A stretch of 64,000 nt of DNA from Oceanisphaera marina (GTDB lineage Bacteria; Pseudomonadota; Gammaproteobacteria; Enterobacterales; Aeromonadaceae): the NCBI RefSeq assembly GCF_014643915.1, contig NZ_BMKE01000019.1, positions 1-64,000 of the forward strand. The letters are read 5' to 3'. Within the stretch, counting starts at the first letter, position 1, and every line of letters begins with the position of its first letter. The position numbers were made by a program, and so were the translations under genes. The notes beneath the pieces are model-generated. The model did not search any database and was not told the origin of the DNA. It saw only the letters and a program-made list of their open reading frames with translations. Positions 33,867-43,702 of the stretch are shown in pieces.

Positions 33867-35349
33867 ACAGGCAGCTCAGCTTGGCCAATTTCTCGTAAAA
33901 CACCGAACGGGAAACACCTAACAGCCGCGCCGCCTGGCTGCGATTATTGTTACATTGCGCCAAGGCCGCTGTAATCGCCTCGGCTTCAGCCTCGGCCAAC
34001 ACCACAGCCAAGGGGCGAACCGTGCCCAGCTCTGTTGGGGGCTCATGGCCGGGCAAGATTACCGCTGGGGCATTGGCTGCAACGCTATCCGGCTTATCGG
34101 CTTGTGCTATCGGCACGGCCGCGTCAGGCAAGACGCGCTGCAAGGTAGCCACATCCAGCACCTCGGCACCTTCGCTCAGGGTAAAAGCCCGCTCCAGCAC
34201 ATTGCGCAGCTCTCGTACGTTACCGGGCCAGTGATGTTGCGCAAGCAGTGCCACCGCCTGGTCGGTAATTTCGGTGCGCGCCTGTCCGCTGCAAATATCC
34301 TCCAGCAAGAACTCGCACAGAATACCGATATCGGCGGGGCGCTCGCGCAGCGGCGGTATCTGAATTTCCAGCACGTTAAGGCGATAATACAAATCCGAGC
34401 GAAAACGCCCGTCCGCCACCATGGCCGTTAAATCGCGACTGGTGGCGGCAATCACCCGCACATCTATGGGGATTATCTGGTTAGAGCCCAGCGGCTCTAT
34501 TTCCCGCTCCTGCAAGGCACGCAGCAACTTGGCCTGCAGGCCCAGCGGCATGTCTCCCACTTCATCCAGAAACAGGGTACCGCCCTGGGCGCGCTGAAAC
34601 TTGCCTTCGCGCATGCGCTTGTCGGCACCGGTAAAGGCACCAGGGGCCACGCCAAAAAACTCCGCCTCCAGCAGGTTTTCGGGAATGGCCGCCACATTCA
34701 CTCCGACGAAGGGACCTTCCATGCGCGCCGATAACGCATGCAGCGACTGGGCCAGCACCTCTTTGCCGGTGCCGGTTTCGCCTAACATTAATACCGGAAT
34801 ATCTCGTCCTGCCGCCAAACGGGTGCGACGTTTAACCTCCAGCACGGCAGGGCTGGCGCCAATAAAGTCACCCAGTTGATAGCGGGTACTGCGTCCGGTT
34901 TTGGCCAGGGCACGCCGGGCGGCCAGCAAGTCTTTATGCAGGCTGCGATACTTGCTGACCAGAGGCGTGAGGGGCTGTAAGTCATCAAACAACACGAACG
35001 CCACCGCGCCGCTGATCTGCCCGTCATCATTAAAAAAGGGCAAGCGGGTCACCACCAACTGCTGGGTGTGATATTCCATGATATCCAGCAACAAGGGCCG
35101 ACCGCTGTCGACCACCTCGGGCATGCGGCTATTGGGGATCACGCTCAATACCGAGCGCCCGATCACGCCATGGGTATCCGCCAACCCCAGCAACCTGGCA
35201 TAACGGCTGTTAATCCAGGTAATACGACTGTTTTTGTCCACCGCAATCGCGCCGGCACTCGCCTGCTCGAACATGGGGAATACAATTTCAATCAGCTCTC
35301 GAGTCAGGCCGCGAGCCGAGCCGGAGTGAGATTCAAACGGTGTAGTCAT
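33862..35349 (-). CDS. Sigma54-dependent transcriptional activator with PAS domain
   Basis: A 495-residue enhancer-binding protein. The N-terminal PAS domain (residues about 25-125: ITWINSRYARLLGLADTHGV; LVVTRLPFFNDDGQISGAVA) probably senses a ligand. The AAA+ domain has Walker A GETGTGKE, the sigma54-contacting GAFTGADKR, Walker B GGTLFLDEVGDMP and the arginine region FRSDLYYRLNVLEI. The C-terminal Fis-type HTH is NNRSQAARLLGVSRSVFYEK. It lacks a receiver domain. Upstream of the TRAP/bdhA genes with a sigma54 promoter between them, it is very likely their activator. GGGAGG precedes the ATG. Confidence 0.9.
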   Translation of the reverse strand: MTTPFESHSGSARGLTRELIEIVFPMFEQASAGAIAVDKNSRITWINSRYARLLGLADTHGVIGRSVLSVIPNSRMPEVVDSGRPLLLDIMEYHTQQLVVTRLPFFNDDGQISGAVAFVLFDDLQPLTPLVSKYRSLHKDLLAARRALAKTGRSTRYQLGDFIGASPAVLEVKRRTRLAAGRDIPVLMLGETGTGKEVLAQSLHALSARMEGPFVGVNVAAIPENLLEAEFFGVAPGAFTGADKRMREGKFQRAQGGTLFLDEVGDMPLGLQAKLLRALQEREIEPLGSNQIIPIDVRVIAATSRDLTAMVADGRFRSDLYYRLNVLEIQIPPLRERPADIGILCEFLLEDICSGQARTEITDQAVALLAQHHWPGNVRELRNVLERAFTLSEGAEVLDVATLQRVLPDAAVPIAQADKPDSVAANAPAVILPGHEPPTELGTVRPLAVVLAEAEAEAITAALAQCNNNRSQAARLLGVSRSVFYEKLAKLSCLS

Positions 35350-35544
35350 TTAATGCCTCCCTGGCACGCCATGCTAGGATGTTAGCGAAATGCCGTTTTA
35401 GATTCGAGCGAATACTACCTTCACCCCAGTGACGGTTTTGTTCGCCGTTCGTGTTTGGGTTATGGTCGGCCATTATTAGCTTGTTGGGCGCACCGACCAT
35501 AATCAGATTACACTGAATGAACCCATACTCTGGACCAGACATTA

Positions 35545-36690
35545 ATGACAGAAGAACAACAGGACGTCGCATTTAACCGCAGAAAAACGGACCAACAGCC
35601 GCCTTTGATCGACGCCTTTAACGCTCGCAATGCTTCACTCATCATATTGGCGTCACTGGCCGGTATTTTCTTTATCGACTGGGCACAGTCGGTACTGTTA
35701 CCGCTGATAGTGGCGGTGTTTATCAGCTATGCGCTGGATCCCCTGCTCTCGCCATTCGACAAGATACACATACCCCGCCCCATCAGTGCCGCGGTTATGG
35801 TCACTGTGTTACTGGCCATCATGGTCAGCGCCAGCATTCCGCTGCAGCGAGAAGCCATTGCCATGCTCGACAAGGTGCCGGTGGCCATCAGCAAGTTTCA
35901 GCGCACCGCCGCGCGAGCCCCTGCCACGGAAGCCGGAATAATTGAAAAAGCACAAGAAGCCGCCAAACAGATTGAAGACAGCACCAGCGAGAAAAAAGTC
36001 CGCACGCCGGGCGTAACTTTGGTACGTGTGGTAGAAAAGCCCTTTAACGTACAGGAGTTTTTAATGGGTGGTGCCTCTGCCGTCCTGGTAATGGTGTCGC
36101 AAAGTCTCTCGGCTCTGTTGCTGGTGTATTTTTTATTGGCGGTGGGAAAATTGTATCGTCGCAAGGTGATCCGTATTTCGGGCCCGTCCTTTGAGCGCAT
36201 GCGCAAGGCCGCCCAGATCATGGATGACTTTCACCATCAGGTACGGCGTTTTTTATTCGTGATGCTGTTAAGTGCAATATTTGTAGGGGGATTTACCTGG
36301 TTGGCCTTCTGGTTTATGGGAGTGGAGCAAGCCGGTCTGTGGGGCGTGTTGGCCGGAGTGGCCAGCGCCATCCCCTATCTGGGCCCGATACTGATTTTTA
36401 TCGGCACCGGTGTGACGGCGTTTATACAGTTTGGCACCCTGGACATGGCCTTTCTGGTGGCGGGGGTGTCTTTGGTCATCACCAGTATTCAGGGTAACGT
36501 ACTGACTCCCTGGCTCACCAGCCACTTATCCAGCCTTAATCCGGTCGCCATCTTCGTCGGCCTGCTGTTCTGGGGCTGGATCTGGGGCCCGGTAGGGCTG
36601 ATTATCGCCACGCCCTTACTGATGGTCATCAAGTCGCTCTGTGATCATGTGACCAACCTGCGGCCTTTGGGTGAACTATTGGGTAAGTAA
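35545..36690 (+). CDS. AI-2E family (PerM/TqsA-like) transporter
   Basis: A 381-residue membrane protein with about seven or eight helices. Typical segments are LIILASLAGIFFIDWAQSVL, AVFISYALDPLLSPFDK, GVLAGVASAIPYLGPILIFI and GNVLTPWLTSHLSSLNPVAI with the closing GLLFWGWIWGPVGLIIATPL. The family includes autoinducer-2 exporters and Na+/H+ antiporters; the substrate here is unknown. A coil-prone region of about 60 residues (120-180) follows the first helices. No good ribosome-binding site precedes the ATG. Confidence 0.85.
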   Translation: MTEEQQDVAFNRRKTDQQPPLIDAFNARNASLIILASLAGIFFIDWAQSVLLPLIVAVFISYALDPLLSPFDKIHIPRPISAAVMVTVLLAIMVSASIPLQREAIAMLDKVPVAISKFQRTAARAPATEAGIIEKAQEAAKQIEDSTSEKKVRTPGVTLVRVVEKPFNVQEFLMGGASAVLVMVSQSLSALLLVYFLLAVGKLYRRKVIRISGPSFERMRKAAQIMDDFHHQVRRFLFVMLLSAIFVGGFTWLAFWFMGVEQAGLWGVLAGVASAIPYLGPILIFIGTGVTAFIQFGTLDMAFLVAGVSLVITSIQGNVLTPWLTSHLSSLNPVAIFVGLLFWGWIWGPVGLIIATPLLMVIKSLCDHVTNLRPLGELLGK

Positions 36691-36771
36691 GTGCGCGTCA
36701 AGGGTGAGAGGGGAAGCGCAAAGAGTGAAGAGGACAAGATAAAAGCAGCTAACAGCACAGGAGGAAAGATC

Positions 36772-37038
36772 ATGGCCGGAGGTTGGTCACGAGACGGAGC
36801 CGTACAGGATCAGATTGATGCCAGTGTGGAAGATGCGGTGAAAGATGCCCGCAGCCATCTAAATACCGGCGACAGCCTGACCCACTGCGAAGAATGCGAT
36901 GCCCCCATTCCCGACGCTCGCCGCAAGGCCATTGCAGGTGTTCGGCTATGTATCGAATGTCAGGCCGAGCAGGAAAAACAGCGCAAGGGAGCCGAAGGCA
37001 TCAATCGACGCGCCAGTAAAGACAGCCAGTTAAGATAA
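36772..37038 (+). CDS. ybiI: DksA/TraR-type zinc finger protein YbiI
   Basis: An 88-residue protein, the same length as E. coli YbiI. The four-cysteine zinc finger is CEECDAPIPDARRKA with CIECQAEQE. The C terminus NRRASKDSQLR is nearly identical to the E. coli one. It has the finger of DksA but lacks the long coiled coil; its function is unknown. The ATG at 36772 is fixed by AGGAGG; the upstream frame is repeat-like spacer containing GTGAAGAG-type sequence. Confidence 0.9.
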   Translation: MAGGWSRDGAVQDQIDASVEDAVKDARSHLNTGDSLTHCEECDAPIPDARRKAIAGVRLCIECQAEQEKQRKGAEGINRRASKDSQLR

Positions 37039-37183
37039 TTCGAAGCTGCAAGCTTTTAGCTTGTTTACCTGCTCCTTACGCTTCACATGCTCTTTTCAAT
37101 ACATACGGGCAAAAGTCTTATACAATAGCGGCTGTTTCTTCTTCATTTTTACCTTACGTTTTATCTTCAATCGGAGCAGTACT

Positions 37184-38569
37184 TTGGCGCAACAACCCGA
37201 ACAGTTTAAAGATCTTGGTCTGGATACCCGTCTGATGGCCGCCCTGGATCATCTGGGATTACACACCCCTACCGAGATCCAGGAAAAAGCCATTCCCGTC
37301 ATCTTGACTGGCTACGATCTCATAGCATCATCCAAAACCGGATCGGGCAAAACCCTGGCTTTCTTGCTGCCGTCACTGCAACGATTGATTAAAACCAAGG
37401 CGCTGAGCAAGCGCGATCCGCGAGCGCTGATCCTGGCGCCCACCCGCGAGCTGGCCAAACAGGTATATGAACAACTGCGCTCGCTCACCAGTGGCAGCTC
37501 GTTCAATATTGCGCTATTGCTGGGCGGTGAAAACTTCAACGACCAAATCAAACTGCTGCGCAGACAACCCCATGTGATTGTCGCCACCCCGGGGCGCCTG
37601 GCCAACCACCTCAATGAGCGCTCGCTCATGCTTAACGGCCTTGAGCTGCTGATCATGGATGAAGCGGATCGCATGCTGGACCTGGGCTTTGCCAAAGAGC
37701 TTAATCAGATTAATGACGCCGCCGATCATCGCCGTCGCCAGACCCTGATGTTTTCGGCCACCCTGGACCATGCCGAAGTCAACGAGATGGCCGACAAGCT
37801 GCTGAAAGCGCCCAAACGCATTGCCGTGGGTGCCGCCAATGCCGAGCATACCGATATTGAAAAGCGCTTTTATCTGTGTGATCACCTGGATCATAAACAG
37901 GCGTTGCTGCAGCATATTCTGACTACCGAGAGCTACCAGCAGGCGATTATTTTTACCGCCACTCGTCCCGATACCGATCGCCTGGCCGCCTTGCTGAAGG
38001 AACAGGGGCTTACCACGGCGGCGCTGAGTGGTGACATGAGCCAATCGGAACGTAACCGCATCATGGACAGCTTCAGTCGCGGCCAGCAAAAGGTACTGAT
38101 TACCACGGATGTGGCCTCCCGCGGCCTGGATTTGCTGCAGGTGTCTCTGGTCGTGAACTTCGATATGCCAAAGCAGGCCGAAGAATATGTACACCGCATA
38201 GGCCGTACCGGTCGTGCCGGTGCCAAAGGCGTGGCCATGTCGCTGGTGGGCCCCAAAGACTGGGATGCCTTCAAGCGGGTTGAACGCTTCTTGCAGCAAG
38301 ACATAGGCTTTGCGACTTTTGAAGGGCTGGAAGGCAAATTCAAAGGCATACGCCCCGCCGCCAACAAGACTCATGCCAAGGGCAGACCGGCCCCCAAAGG
38401 CAACGGTTATAAAGGCAAAGGTGGGCCAAATGCCTACAAGCCGGCGAAGAAGCCGGAGAAAGCCTTTAAAGACCGCAGTGATCGACTGGTGACGGGAACC
38501 GGCCTGGGCTCGAATGACGGCCGAGCGCCGCTCAAGCGTAAAAAGCCGACCGATAATACATCTGAATAA
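37184..38569 (+). CDS. DEAD-box RNA helicase (SrmB/RhlE-like), TTG start
   Basis: A 461-residue ATP-dependent RNA helicase. Motifs in order: Q motif (PTEIQEKAIP), Walker A ASSKTGSGKT, PTRELAK, ATPGRL, MDEADRMLDLGF, FSATLD, then ITTDVASRGLDLLQV and HRIGRTGRAG. The C-terminal 75 residues are basic and Lys/Gly/Pro-rich (RPAPKGNGYKGKGGPNAYKP), an RNA-binding tail. I chose TTG at 37184 because GGAG precedes it and the conserved region begins directly after (FKDLGLDTRLMAALDHLGL). The ATG at 37061 would add 41 residues of Phe/Cys-rich junk. Which E. coli helicase it corresponds to is unclear. Confidence 0.85.
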   Translation: MAQQPEQFKDLGLDTRLMAALDHLGLHTPTEIQEKAIPVILTGYDLIASSKTGSGKTLAFLLPSLQRLIKTKALSKRDPRALILAPTRELAKQVYEQLRSLTSGSSFNIALLLGGENFNDQIKLLRRQPHVIVATPGRLANHLNERSLMLNGLELLIMDEADRMLDLGFAKELNQINDAADHRRRQTLMFSATLDHAEVNEMADKLLKAPKRIAVGAANAEHTDIEKRFYLCDHLDHKQALLQHILTTESYQQAIIFTATRPDTDRLAALLKEQGLTTAALSGDMSQSERNRIMDSFSRGQQKVLITTDVASRGLDLLQVSLVVNFDMPKQAEEYVHRIGRTGRAGAKGVAMSLVGPKDWDAFKRVERFLQQDIGFATFEGLEGKFKGIRPAANKTHAKGRPAPKGNGYKGKGGPNAYKPAKKPEKAFKDRSDRLVTGTGLGSNDGRAPLKRKKPTDNTSE

Positions 38570-38672
38570 CAGACGCTGAAGACAGCGGTACGCCGTGCGT
38601 AAAGATAAGCGCCGTATTGTCACTTACAGCGTATGGCGTAAAGCGTATGACGTCGTTAACCAGGAGCACCCA

Positions 38673-39035
38673 ATGCACAAGAAGCACGCCTTTGTAGTCT
38701 ATGCCGGTGAACAGGAGCAGGGCCGCGTCTTTCATGCGCTGACCCATGCGTTGCAAGCCCATGAACGCGGCAATACCAGTGAGCTGTATTTTGCCGCAGA
38801 AGGTGCCGCCTGGCCGGGATTACTGGCCAGCAGCAAGCATCAACTAAACCCCTTGTTCAGCAAACTGCTGGACCTGGGCGTAATACAGGGTGCCTGCGAA
38901 AGCTGTGTGATTGCCTTTGGCCATGAACAGAGTACCGGGCAGATAGTGCCCATGATCAAAGGGCCGGAATGCAGTTATGGCCAGATTGATATTCTGGGGC
39001 TGGAAGACGACGGTTATCGGGTTTGGCTGTTCTAA
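38673..39035 (+). CDS. DsrE/F-like small protein
   Basis: A 120-residue soluble protein with a DsrE-like alpha/beta fold: AFVVYAGEQEQGRVFHALTH at the start, LYFAAEGAAWPGLLASSKH, and CESCVIAFG. C-x2-C near residue 78 could be redox-active or sulfur-binding, as in DsrE/TusD relatives. The partner subunits of a Tus complex are absent. The ATG at 38673 is preceded by CAGGAG; the longer frame to 38595 contains GTA/ACGCC-type intergenic repeat sequence. Its function is not known. Confidence 0.65.
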   Translation: MHKKHAFVVYAGEQEQGRVFHALTHALQAHERGNTSELYFAAEGAAWPGLLASSKHQLNPLFSKLLDLGVIQGACESCVIAFGHEQSTGQIVPMIKGPECSYGQIDILGLEDDGYRVWLF

Positions 39036-39124
39036 CCGCCATTCCTGACCATCATTGATGTCTTCCCCATTTATTAAATTAATGTTAATACTGAAGCCAT
39101 AAGCTTAACCGGTATTAATAGACG

Positions 39125-39982
39125 ATGAAAAACCTGCCTACGGATCTACTCCGCACCTTTGTTACCATCAACCAGCTGGGGGGCTTTACCCCGGCGGGTG
39201 AACGCTTGGGACGCTCACAACCCGCTGTCAGCCTGCAAGTGAAGCGACTGGAAGAGCTGCTGGGTATTCAGCTGTTTCATCGCAGCAGTGGCCTGCAACT
39301 AACCGAAGAAGGCCAGTTGCTGTTGAGCTATGCGCAAAAGATGCTGGATTTGAACGATACCGTGGTGTCGCGACTCGGCACTCCCAGGGTCACCGGCTCG
39401 GTGCGCCTGGGAATTCCCAACGATTTTGAAGTGTCTTTTTTAGCCACCACCCTGGGGCGTTTTTCTCAGGCCTACCCTAATGTGACCCTGGATGTCAGCA
39501 GCGACATCAGCAGCACCCTGTTGCAGGATTACCACAAGGGCCAGTACGATTTGGTGATGGCCATTGAAGAAAGCAACCTGCTCCAGCCCCGCCTTGTCGA
39601 CTATATACTGGAGCCACTGGTATGGGTACGCAGCAATACGCTGACGCTGGATCCCGGCGAACCGTTACCGCTGATTCTGTATCCCAAAGGATGCTTGTAT
39701 CGCAAATCGATTCTTGATGCCCTGACCAAAGCCAATTTACCCTGGCGCATCGTATACAGCAGCGCCAGTCTGCTGGGCATACAGTCGGCCATCAAGGCCG
39801 GTTTGGGTATCAGCGTGTTGGCCAAAAGCACGGTGCCAGAAGGGCTGCTGGCCTCTGTTACCTATGAGCCCTGCCCCACTCTTGGCAGCGTATCGGTCGG
39901 CTTTTGTTATAACAACAACGACCTTTCCTCTGCCGCACGCATGCTGCTCGATTACCTGAAAAGCGGGCTCAACACACTGTAA
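39125..39982 (+). CDS. LysR-family transcriptional regulator
   Basis: A 285-residue LysR protein. The N-terminal HTH is LLRTFVTINQLGGFTPAGER followed by SQPAVSLQVKRLEELLG. The C-terminal effector domain starts VTGSVRLGIPNDFEVSFLA. The neighbours do not identify a target: it is not divergent from any metabolic gene, and the gene to its right is a convergent chemoreceptor. No strong ribosome-binding site is visible. Confidence 0.85.
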   Translation: MKNLPTDLLRTFVTINQLGGFTPAGERLGRSQPAVSLQVKRLEELLGIQLFHRSSGLQLTEEGQLLLSYAQKMLDLNDTVVSRLGTPRVTGSVRLGIPNDFEVSFLATTLGRFSQAYPNVTLDVSSDISSTLLQDYHKGQYDLVMAIEESNLLQPRLVDYILEPLVWVRSNTLTLDPGEPLPLILYPKGCLYRKSILDALTKANLPWRIVYSSASLLGIQSAIKAGLGISVLAKSTVPEGLLASVTYEPCPTLGSVSVGFCYNNNDLSSAARMLLDYLKSGLNTL

Positions 39983-40004
39983 GCCCAATAACAGCACTGA
40001 ATAT

Positions 40005-41585
40005 TCAGGCGTTCAGTCGCTGAGTCCAGAACTGGCGGAACAGCTCTCTCAGGCCCCCCGTCAGCTTGACCACCTCATTGCAGCGTTCGCGGTTGTCCCG
40101 TCCGCTGTCGACATGGCTGTTGGCCGCTACCCGTATATTGCTGATACTGCTGTTGATTTCTTCGCTGACGCTTCTTTGCTGATCTGCCGCCGTGGCAATC
40201 TGATGATTCATCTCGGTGATGTCTTTTACCCGCAGACCTATTCCCTCCAGTGCTCCGGCCGCCTGCTGGGCATGTAATACACTGTTCTGGGCCTGTTCAC
40301 GACTTGTTGCCATCGCGGCCACCGCATCCTGAGTGCCCTGCTGCAGCGCCGAAATCATTTGCTGAATATTGGCGGTAGACTGCTGGGTTCGTCCGGCCAG
40401 ATTGCGCACCTCGTCGGCCACCACCGCAAAACCGCGGCCTTGCTCGCCGGCTCGGGCCGCTTCAATAGCTGCATTAAGTGCCAGCAAGTTGGTTTGTTCG
40501 GCTATTTCACCGATCACATCCAACACCACGGAAATATCACGGCCATGATCTTCCAACTGATGAATCACCCCGGCTGCCTGCTCGATTTTCTGCTCCAGTA
40601 CATGAATAGAAGCACTGGTTTCTGCCACCAGTTGCCGCCCGGTCTCGGTGTCCTGGTCGGCCTGTGCAGCGGCGGCTGCCGCCTGTTGGGCACTATCGGC
40701 CACGTTTTGAATGCTGTGCACCATCTCGTTGATGGCGGTGGCAATCTGTTCGGTATCGGCCTGCTGGTTCAGCGTCAGGCCATCACTGCTGATCAATTCA
40801 TCCTGCAAGTCACGAGTGTGGCTACCCAGTCGTTCGGCCGCGTCTGACAAACGGCCCAGTACGGCGCCGGCTTCGGCCTGGGCCATTTGCAAGGCAAAGT
40901 CAATCTGGCCCAGCTCATCCTGACGACCGGTATAAGCCTGCTGACTCAGCGGGTTATTGGCATAGTGTCGGGCACGGTCAGCCAGACGACGCAACGGCCT
41001 CAATAATGCCATATTCAGCAGCATTGACGCCGCGCCACCCACCGATGCCATCGCCAGCCCCACCTCCAGGGTGCCCCCCGTCAAGACTGTTAGCGCCAGC
41101 ACCACCCCGGCGAGCAAAGCACCATTGGCCATTGCCAACCAGCCACTCAACCCCGGCCGTGAAGAAAAACGCATTTTTCCTGTGCGCAGCCGACCATATA
41201 GCTGTTCGGCGGCCTGTATCTGCTCTGGCTCGGCACGGGTGCGCACCGATTGAAATTCCACTATTTTTCCATCACGCTGAATGGGCGTGACGTACGCATT
41301 TACCCAATAGTGATCACCGTTCTTGCAACGGTTCTTGACCAGCCCCATCCAGGAGCTTCCTCCCTTCAAGGTGGCCCACATATGTTCGAAAGTAGCCGCT
41401 GGCATATCCGGGTGGCGAATAATATTGTGGGGGTGGTTTTGCAATTCGTGCGCTTCATAGCCACTGAAATCAATAAATGACTGATTCATATAAGTAATAT
41501 GACTACTTGGAGAGGTGGTAGACAATATGTTTACTCCCTCGGGTAACTCAACATTCCTACCGCTCACAGACCTTTTACTGCGCAT
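40005..41585 (-). CDS. Aer-like PAS-containing methyl-accepting chemotaxis protein
   Basis: A 526-residue chemoreceptor. An N-terminal PAS domain (residues about 15-120) has the Aer-type features [37 protein letters not shown] and [11 protein letters not shown]. One hydrophobic anchor hairpin ([20 protein letters not shown] and a second helix) is followed by a HAMP-like segment. The signalling tip is [20 protein letters not shown] with [20 protein letters not shown]. There is no periplasmic domain. Aer uses FAD in PAS to sense redox state; the same is likely here. AAGGAAG precedes the start. Confidence 0.9.
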   Translation of the reverse strand: MRSKRSVSGRNVELPEGVNILSTTSPSSHITYMNQSFIDFSGYEAHELQNHPHNIIRHPDMPAATFEHMWATLKGGSSWMGLVKNRCKNGDHYWVNAYVTPIQRDGKIVEFQSVRTRAEPEQIQAAEQLYGRLRTGKMRFSSRPGLSGWLAMANGALLAGVVLALTVLTGGTLEVGLAMASVGGAASMLLNMALLRPLRRLADRARHYANNPLSQQAYTGRQDELGQIDFALQMAQAEAGAVLGRLSDAAERLGSHTRDLQDELISSDGLTLNQQADTEQIATAINEMVHSIQNVADSAQQAAAAAAQADQDTETGRQLVAETSASIHVLEQKIEQAAGVIHQLEDHGRDISVVLDVIGEIAEQTNLLALNAAIEAARAGEQGRGFAVVADEVRNLAGRTQQSTANIQQMISALQQGTQDAVAAMATSREQAQNSVLHAQQAAGALEGIGLRVKDITEMNHQIATAADQQRSVSEEINSSISNIRVAANSHVDSGRDNRERCNEVVKLTGGLRELFRQFWTQRLNA

Positions 41586-41812
41586 TATTTATCTTCCTTG
41601 TGGTTTTATTCCCGTACTTGGTCTGTCACGCTTTAATATCGGCCCAAGCAAGGGCTGACGCTGACTTAAAACGTAAACATTATCCATTTTAAAATGACGT
41701 TTTTATGACCAAGCAAAATGATATCCATCCAGAGCTCACCAGTATACAAAACAAACAAGAAACGGCAGTTTATTCACCAAAACAATGATACATATCAATT
41801 GTTTTCACCCAT

Positions 41813-41839
41813 AAAAAAACCCAGCCAGGCTGGGTTTTT
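41813..41839. terminator. Bidirectional intrinsic terminator after the symporter
   Basis: AAAAACCCAGC (41815-41825), loop CAG, GCTGGGTTTTT (41829-41839). It lies 21 bases past the symporter stop on the minus strand and has T-tracts in both directions. Confidence 0.85.
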
Positions 41840-41860
41840 ACTTACAACGTAATTAACAGA

Positions 41861-43327
41861 TTAATAACTGCGAGCCATGGCGGTATTGCCCACGTTTTGC
41901 GTTATTTTGCTGACAGCAACATAGATCACACTGGATGCCAGACACCCATAGAGCGGCCCTTCTACCCAGCCCACGTCGGTAAACAACAGGAAGCTGCCAC
42001 TGGTCACCAGGCCGGTAAACATGGCTGCCAGGGCGCCGTAGGCATTTCCCTGCCAAAAAGAAGAAATAAACACAGGACCAATCATCACCGCCAGCAAGGT
42101 ACCCGAGCCAAGAATACCCAGCCAGGACAACATGAAGGGCGGTGCAAACAGCATCATCAGGAAGCCGACGAAACCGAGAATCGCCACCCAGCTGCGGTTG
42201 ATCCACAGGATACGTTCGTTGCTAGCCTTGCTATCGGGAAACAGTGCGGTGCGCAAATCGTGGGACGCAGCACTAGAGACCGTATGCAACAACGAGTTGG
42301 CGGTCGACTTCATGGCAAACAGAATGAACAGCGTGATGATCCCCGCCAATGCCGGGTGCAGGAAGTTGGCCAGATAGACCGGCATTGCCTGATCAGAGTC
42401 CGCCAGTTCGGGATGCGCGATGCGTACATACATACCGATAATGGGCACCAGACTCAGCAAACAGCCCATGGGGGCAACCCAAATCGCCACCTGATGCATC
42501 TTGACCGTGGGCTTGAATGCCAGAAAACGCACCGCCATATAGGGCAGAACGGCGGTAAACAAGAAGGCATAAGGCAATACCAGAAATACCGAGCTCTTGC
42601 TTTCACCGTAAGGCGCAGCGGTGGACGGATTGAGCAACTCGGGATCCACCGCATTCAGGCGCTCTATAAACTCCATCAGATTCACATCGCTGAACACCTG
42701 CACCATCATCACAATGGCTCCCAGCCCCATCCCCATCACCATCAGGGTATCGGTCCAGGCTACGGCGGCCAGCCCGCCCAGCATGGTGTAAAGAATAATC
42801 ACCGATATCATCAGCAGTGCACTTTCACTCAGGCTGATCCCCAGCCAGGAGGCACCCAGCAGCCCCACCGCCTTGATCTGGCTGGTTAAAAACACCAGCA
42901 GCAGCACTATGGTGATCACGGCGGCCACGCCTTTTACCCAGCGCTCCATTCCCGAACCGCCGCCATGCACCTGAGAGACATACTCGGGTATGGTACAGCT
43001 GCCCAGCTCTTCGGCGCGACGACGCAAAAAATGCGCAAAATACAACACCGCGATCACCATGGCCGGCGCAAAAAAGAAATTACCCAGCACTTCTACCGAG
43101 CCAAACTCGTAGGCTACGCCAGGAGAGCCCATGAACCCCCAACCACTAAAGCCGGTGGCCACTATGGTACCGGCCCCCACAAACGGGCCCAGACTGCGCC
43201 CGGCCACCAGAAAGCCGGAAGCATCACTGTCTTTGATAGCTCGGCTGGACAGATAGCCGATCAAGATCAGGACGGCAAAAGATCCCAGTAACAGACCCCA
43301 GTTCAACCATTGATAATTATCCATCAT
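41861..43327 (-). CDS. Sodium:solute symporter (SSS family), probable creatine or related substrate
   Basis: A 488-residue, thirteen-helix symporter. Family features are GRSLGPFVGAGTIVATGFSG, the FFFAPAMVIAVLYFAHFLRR segment, SCTIPEYVSQ, LYTMLGGLAAVAWTDTLMVM, and FILFAMKSTANSLLHTVSSA with Na+-site residues. It is closest in style to proline/pantothenate-type permeases. It shares a strand with creatinase, 375 bases downstream, with a 39-residue membrane protein between. Uptake of creatine or creatinine is the natural inference; proline or betaine cannot be excluded. AAAGGGA precedes the ATG. Confidence 0.85.
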   Translation of the reverse strand: MMDNYQWLNWGLLLGSFAVLILIGYLSSRAIKDSDASGFLVAGRSLGPFVGAGTIVATGFSGWGFMGSPGVAYEFGSVEVLGNFFFAPAMVIAVLYFAHFLRRRAEELGSCTIPEYVSQVHGGGSGMERWVKGVAAVITIVLLLVFLTSQIKAVGLLGASWLGISLSESALLMISVIILYTMLGGLAAVAWTDTLMVMGMGLGAIVMMVQVFSDVNLMEFIERLNAVDPELLNPSTAAPYGESKSSVFLVLPYAFLFTAVLPYMAVRFLAFKPTVKMHQVAIWVAPMGCLLSLVPIIGMYVRIAHPELADSDQAMPVYLANFLHPALAGIITLFILFAMKSTANSLLHTVSSAASHDLRTALFPDSKASNERILWINRSWVAILGFVGFLMMLFAPPFMLSWLGILGSGTLLAVMIGPVFISSFWQGNAYGALAAMFTGLVTSGSFLLFTDVGWVEGPLYGCLASSVIYVAVSKITQNVGNTAMARSY

Positions 43328-43370
43328 ACATTCCCTTTAACTCAGATTATTGAGTGGCAAACCCTGCTGT

Positions 43371-43490
43371 TCAGTCATCATGACCGGGCTTGCGGATGAA
43401 CTGTCGATAGCCATAAGCCAATACGGCCCATACCAGAATGGCGGCATTCAAATAAACAAAGCTGCCCATAGTCCAGGAGTGAGACAACAT
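43371..43490 (-). CDS. 39-residue symporter-associated small membrane protein
   Basis: A very short frame 43 bases upstream of the symporter on the same strand. It reads MLSHSWTMGSFVYLNAAILV and continues WAVLAYGYRQFIRKPGHDD. The product is one hydrophobic helix (about residues 10-27) followed by a positive patch, so the C terminus is probably cytosolic. AAAGAGG precedes the ATG by eight bases. Small one-helix proteins upstream of SSS permeases are known as symporter accessory subunits. It should not be left out because of its size. Confidence 0.75.
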   Translation of the reverse strand: MLSHSWTMGSFVYLNAAILVWAVLAYGYRQFIRKPGHDD

Positions 43491-43668
43491 AATTTCTACC
43501 TCTTTGAGCGACGTGTATTCACGCTGGTTGCACAATCCCTGATTCCACCGGTAGTCACCGGCCTCACCAGAAGTAGTTCGGCAATAACGAGTCTCGGTTA
43601 TTGCCGATGACTGCAGATAATGATTAACAAGCCGACGTCATCAATCGTGCGGATTGATCCTTGCAGGC

Positions 43669-43701
43669 AAAAAAGGCCCGCCTGATTGGCGAGCCTTTTT
43701 C
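43669..43701 (-). terminator. Intrinsic terminator after creatinase
   Basis: AAAAAGGC (43670-43677) pairs with GCCTTTTT (43693-43700), with an inner stem CGCC (43679-43682) and GGCG (43688-43691). It is directly past the creatinase stop and would separate it from the accessory/symporter pair. Confidence 0.8.
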
Positions 43702-43702
43702 A

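Noticed and set aside
41586-41660. Sigma28 promoter for the Aer-like chemoreceptor
   Set aside because: A GCCGATAT -10-like element is present on the minus strand near 41636, but no matching -35 element lies at the required spacing.
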